From Bacillota bacterium (GTDB lineage Bacteria > Bacillota > Clostridia > Lachnospirales > Cellulosilyticaceae), in the NCBI GenBank assembly GCA_023393125.1, contig JAEWMQ010000030.1, forward strand, positions 76,527 to 140,526: a stretch of 64,000 bases of DNA, read 5' to 3'. The notes below the pieces were generated by a model, which searched no databases, had not been told where the DNA came from, and saw only the letters and a list, made by a program, of their open reading frames with translations. Each line of letters opens with the position of its first letter. Position 1 is the first letter of the stretch. Below, one piece after another: positions 61,168-64,000 of this stretch. The translations under genes and the position numbers were made by a program.

Positions 61168-61800
61168 ATGATTAATACTACTATTGTAGGATACGGAGAA
61201 GTCACATCCCCCAACATTAAAACTTACATAGATCGATTAGAACAGCACTTATCGACTTATTATCCAGCTATCTCTTGGCGTATCTACGATGTAAGATTAA
61301 AGAAATGCACACTGGGTGACTTAAAGCAGCATTTAAAGGACAAAGTACTAAGCTATCATCCTAATATTATTTTTATTAGACTTTCTTCTCAAGATGTAGA
61401 TATCGAGCGTAATGATTTCGTAGGTAAAGAGCAGTTAGAAATTTATTTAAGAGAGCTATTAGATGAAGTTATAGCCCATAATAATAGAACGGGTTTAAAT
61501 AGTTGTATACCAGTGCCAGTTGTTATTACACCACCATTAATTTATGAAAAACCAAATAAAAAAGGAAGAACCAATAATCGATTGAAGCAATATATTTATG
61601 CGCTTAAAGGTATTACATTAGAAAAAGGTGGCGTTGTTATTAATTTATATGAAGAAATTAGTAAAAGGGTGAATAAGGAAAAATATATTTTAGAGGAAGG
61701 GTATGGATTAACGCAAGAAGGTGAAAACTTACTATATGATTTGATTTTTATAGAATTAACTAAGCTTATTGATTATCAAGGTGTATTAAAAAATAGATAG
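61168..61800 (+). CDS. SGNH-hydrolase-like protein lacking the catalytic residues
   Basis: 210 residues, cytoplasmic. The strand order resembles an SGNH/GDSL fold: TTIVGYGEVTSPNIKTYIDRL in the place of the GDS block, PNIIFIRLSSQDVDIERND for the block with the GxND Asn, VPVVITPPLIYE for a typical lipase strand, and GYGLTQEGENLLYDLIFIEL where DxxHpn is usual. Neither the nucleophile Ser nor the His/Asp pair is recognisable, so it is likely an inactive relative or only a similar fold. GGAGG precedes the ATG. It lies 102 bases before the htrA gene. Confidence in the fold is moderate. Confidence 0.55.
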   Translation: MINTTIVGYGEVTSPNIKTYIDRLEQHLSTYYPAISWRIYDVRLKKCTLGDLKQHLKDKVLSYHPNIIFIRLSSQDVDIERNDFVGKEQLEIYLRELLDEVIAHNNRTGLNSCIPVPVVITPPLIYEKPNKKGRTNNRLKQYIYALKGITLEKGGVVINLYEEISKRVNKEKYILEEGYGLTQEGENLLYDLIFIELTKLIDYQGVLKNR

Positions 61801-61902
61801 TAAATTCAATGTTTTTTCAGTGAATCTTCAAAAATCTATCACTTAAGGGTTTTATGATGTACTTAAATAAAACAAAAGCAATAAACAAGGAGGTTTTATA
61901 AG

Positions 61903-63189
61903 ATGAGTGAATGGAACAATGATTATGAAGAAGAATTTAATGAACAAATAGAAGAAATTAAAGAAAGTAGTGAGGCGTTAAAAGAAGAGGTACCGTTAAG
62001 TGAAGCTATTCCTGTTATGCCTACCCATATAGAGGAAAAGCCTAAAAAGAAACGTAAAATTGGAAAAGGCATTTTAGTGACTACTGTAGTAGCATTAGCA
62101 TCTTTTGGAGGAGGTAGCTTATATACTTCCTACCAATGGATGGAAAAGTATGAAGCATCTAATCTATCTGAGCAAGGACAAACTAACATAGGTAATCAAA
62201 ATACGATGATACCAACTTCTGTTACTGGTACGGGTGTAAGTGTTTCTGACGTAGCTAAAAAAGCAGCAGACTCAGTTGTGGAGATTACAACAGAAGTAGT
62301 AGCTACAGATCAGTTCTTTGGTCAATTTGTTACACAAGGAGCTGGAAGTGGTGTTATTTTATCAGAAGATGGCTATATTATCACTAATAATCATGTTATA
62401 GATGGTGCAAAGAAAATCACTGTACGTTTGACAAATGGTAACGAATACACTGCTAAACTTATTGGAACGGACACACAAACAGATGTAGCAGTTATTAAAA
62501 TTGATACACAAGATGAAAAGCTTCAAGCAGCAGAACTAGGAGATTCTGATAAACTTATTGTAGGAGAAGCAGCAATAGCTATAGGTAATCCTTTAGGAGA
62601 ATTAGGAGGAACAGTAACTAATGGTATTATTAGTGCCTTAGACAGGGAAATTACAATTAGTGGTCGTAGTATGAGATTATTACAAACTAACGCAGCTATT
62701 AATCCTGGTAATTCAGGTGGTGGCCTATTTAATGGTCAAGGACAATTAATAGGGCTAGTAGTGGCTAAATCTTCAGGCTCTGATGTAGAAGGCTTAGGCT
62801 TTGCTATTCCAGTGAATAAGGTAAAGGAAATAGCAGAATCATTAGTTAAGAATGGTTATGTATCAGGTCGTCCAGCCTTAGGTGTTAAAGTAGTAGACGT
62901 GGATTCATGGCAAACAGCAATGCAGTATAATTTAAATCAAACAGGTGTTTATATTGCAGAGCTTACTGAAGGTGGTAATGCAGCAGCAGCAGGACTTAAG
63001 GTTGGTGATTTTATTGTGGGTATTGAAGATACACAAGTTGCAAGTACTGGTGATATTTCTAACATTATATCTAATAATAAAGTAGGCGATATTGTAAAAG
63101 TGACAGTTTCTAGAAATGGCAAATTTGTTAATGTTCAGCTCAAGTTATCTGAACTTAAGCCAGTACAGGAAACCGTAACAGAGAATTAA
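61903..63189 (+). CDS. HtrA/DegP-like serine protease with PDZ domain
   Basis: 428 residues. The N-terminal 50 residues are acidic and cytoplasmic, followed by KPKKKRKIGK and a single membrane span (about 56-72), so the protease faces outward. The trypsin-like domain has His164 in TNNHVID, Asp194 in QTDVAVIKI and Ser271 in NPGNSGGGLF, an intact triad. A PDZ domain occupies about 320-415 (GVYIAELTEGGNAAAAGLKVGDFIVGI). Such proteins degrade or refold misfolded envelope proteins. AAGGAGG precedes the ATG. A two-component system follows, which could be involved in envelope stress sensing; that is inference. Confidence 0.94.
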   Translation: MSEWNNDYEEEFNEQIEEIKESSEALKEEVPLSEAIPVMPTHIEEKPKKKRKIGKGILVTTVVALASFGGGSLYTSYQWMEKYEASNLSEQGQTNIGNQNTMIPTSVTGTGVSVSDVAKKAADSVVEITTEVVATDQFFGQFVTQGAGSGVILSEDGYIITNNHVIDGAKKITVRLTNGNEYTAKLIGTDTQTDVAVIKIDTQDEKLQAAELGDSDKLIVGEAAIAIGNPLGELGGTVTNGIISALDREITISGRSMRLLQTNAAINPGNSGGGLFNGQGQLIGLVVAKSSGSDVEGLGFAIPVNKVKEIAESLVKNGYVSGRPALGVKVVDVDSWQTAMQYNLNQTGVYIAELTEGGNAAAAGLKVGDFIVGIEDTQVASTGDISNIISNNKVGDIVKVTVSRNGKFVNVQLKLSELKPVQETVTEN

Positions 63190-63217
63190 TAAATTAAAAT
63201 CATATGAGTGGTACAAT

Positions 63218-63246
63218 AAAAGGTGACAAGCGTCGCCTTTTTATTG
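63218..63246 (+). terminator. Terminator of the htrA-like gene
   Basis: AAAAGGTGAC pairs with GTCGCCTTTT (one G-U pair) around AAGC, then TTATT. Confidence 0.88.
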
Positions 63247-63285
63247 TATTTACCTTATGATAAAATATTTAAAGAGGAGGTTATT

Positions 63286-63963
63286 ATGTATAAATTATTA
63301 GTTGTAGATGATGAAAAGATGATTAGGGAGCTTATTAAAAAATATGCTATTTTTGAAGGCCATGAAGTAATAGAAGCAGCGGATGGTATGGAAGCTATAG
63401 AAAAATGCAAAGAAGATGAGTTTGATTTAATTATTATGGATGTGATGATGCCAGAATTAGATGGTTTTTCAGCATGTAGAGAGATTAGAAAGTTTACTGA
63501 GACCCCGGTTTTAATGCTTTCGGCTAGAGGAGAAGAATATGATCGTATTCATGGATTTGAAATTGGCGTGGATGATTATGTTGTAAAACCTTTTTCACCT
63601 AAAGAATTAATGATGCGTGTTAATGCGATTATAAAGAGAGGCAAAGTAAAAGAAGAAACAATGAGTAAGGATATTGTTTGTTTCCAGGGGCTAAAGGTGG
63701 ATTTCGATGCACGTCTTGTGAGTATTGATGGGAAAAATATAGAAATGACGCCTAAAGAATATGAGCTTTTCTTTTATATGGTCAGAAATAGAGGAATTGC
63801 ATTATCTAGAGAAAATCTAATTAGTAATGTATGGGGATATGATTATTATGGAGATGACCGTACACTAGATACACATATTAAACTACTTCGTAAAAGCTTA
63901 GGTGAATACGCACGTCTTATTGTTACATTAAGAGGAGTGGGATATCGTTTTGAGGAGAAATAA
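63286..63963 (+). CDS. OmpR/PhoB-type response regulator
   Basis: 225 residues from the ATG at 63286 (GAGGAGG upstream; an in-frame ATG at 63223 falls in the terminator). The receiver domain has the acidic pair in VVDDEKMIREL, phospho-acceptor Asp52 in IIMDVMMPELDG, MLSARGEEYDRI and DDYVVKPFSPKELMMRV. The C-terminal winged-helix trans_reg domain (about 130-225) contains MTPKEYELFFYMVRNRG, SRENLISNVWGYDYYGDDRT and LRKSLG. The partner kinase begins inside its last codons. The target genes are unknown. Confidence 0.95.
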   Translation: MYKLLVVDDEKMIRELIKKYAIFEGHEVIEAADGMEAIEKCKEDEFDLIIMDVMMPELDGFSACREIRKFTETPVLMLSARGEEYDRIHGFEIGVDDYVVKPFSPKELMMRVNAIIKRGKVKEETMSKDIVCFQGLKVDFDARLVSIDGKNIEMTPKEYELFFYMVRNRGIALSRENLISNVWGYDYYGDDRTLDTHIKLLRKSLGEYARLIVTLRGVGYRFEEK

Positions 63964-64000
63964 ATGGAGTATTAGATGGCAACTATTTGGATATTTAGTA
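63950..64000 (+). CDS. Start of a sensor histidine kinase, cut by the window end
   Basis: Read in the frame beginning with TTG at 63950, the translation is (M)RRNKWSIRWQLFGYLV and stays open to the window edge. Basic residues followed by a hydrophobic stretch are the usual N-terminus of a membrane-bound histidine kinase after an OmpR-type regulator. The 14-base overlap with the regulator suggests coupling. The frame is open from 63932. The ATG at 63964 leads to an early stop and the one at 63976 is in another frame. The kinase identity is inference from context and is only moderately sure. Confidence 0.5.
   Translation, partial: MRRNKWSIRWQLFGYLV

Noticed and set aside
1..64000. CRISPR array, rRNA or tRNA genes, prophage
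   Set aside because: No regularly spaced repeats, no ribosomal RNA sequence, no cloverleaf with conserved T-loop and no phage structural genes were recognised anywhere in the window.

Overview
The window is a low-GC, AT-rich Firmicutes chromosome segment that is almost entirely coding and mostly on the + strand. Gene content (HprK, DegV, AddAB, class A UvrABC, DUF1836, DUF1540, copper-amine-oxidase-type surface stalks, LexA- and PurR-type boxes of the Bacillus/Clostridium kind) indicates a Clostridia member. A secreted GH26 mannanase carrying a CBM35-like and a CBM3-like module, plus cytoplasmic GH3 and GH2 glycosidases, points to a plant-fibre degrader, plausibly a cellulolytic Lachnospirales such as Cellulosilyticum. 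The genus is inference. No rRNA, tRNA, CRISPR array, insertion sequence or prophage was found.

Layout. 1-6.8 kb: a PAS-GGDEF-EAL protein, then a housekeeping block rho, rpmE, DUF1385, prmC, prfA. 6.9-9.5 kb: the secreted mannanase. 9.6-14.7 kb: CorC-like membrane protein, radical SAM/SPASM protein, DUF1836 regulator divergent from DegV, ZIP transporter, tandem DUF1540 protein. 14.8-16.8 kb: uvrB with a near-consensus SOS box. 17.2-22.3 kb: GH3-GH2 pair. 22.4-29.4 kb: DegV, udk, CAP-domain protein, uvrA with a consensus SOS box, stalk protein. 29.5-35.0 kb: uvrC, hprK, glcK, a YcxB-like protein and a TIM-barrel protein. 35.2-36.2 kb: SH3-NlpC/P60 wall hydrolase. 36.5-43.6 kb is the most accessory-looking part. 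It holds an HxlR regulator divergent from an azoreductase, a solitary 860-residue protein (PfkB-like domain, AAA-type ATPase, RyR domain), and an arsenic-type cluster (acetyltransferase, ArsR, MATE exporter, ArsC). 43.8-52.9 kb: a small helical protein, addB-addA, a HAD phosphatase, a lipoprotein. 52.9-58.5 kb is mostly on the - strand: a degenerate peroxiredoxin fused to GH18, htpG, a 56-residue membrane protein, a DUF5721-like protein and truA. 58.7-64 kb: an NCS2 purine permease behind a PurR-like box, a MazF-like protein, a degenerate SGNH-like protein, HtrA protease, an OmpR-type response regulator and the first codons of its histidine kinase.

How the genes connect. Three excision-repair genes (uvrB, uvrA, uvrC) and addAB form a dispersed DNA-repair complement, and uvrA and uvrB look LexA-controlled. 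HprK and glucokinase sit together, joining catabolite-repression signalling with sugar phosphorylation in an organism that hydrolyses polysaccharides outside the cell and finishes oligosaccharides inside. The best candidates for something undescribed are the PfkB-like/AAA/RyR fusion at 37867-40449, the peroxiredoxin-like/GH18 fusion at 52920-54485, and the ars cluster that carries a MATE exporter where an arsenite permease would be expected.
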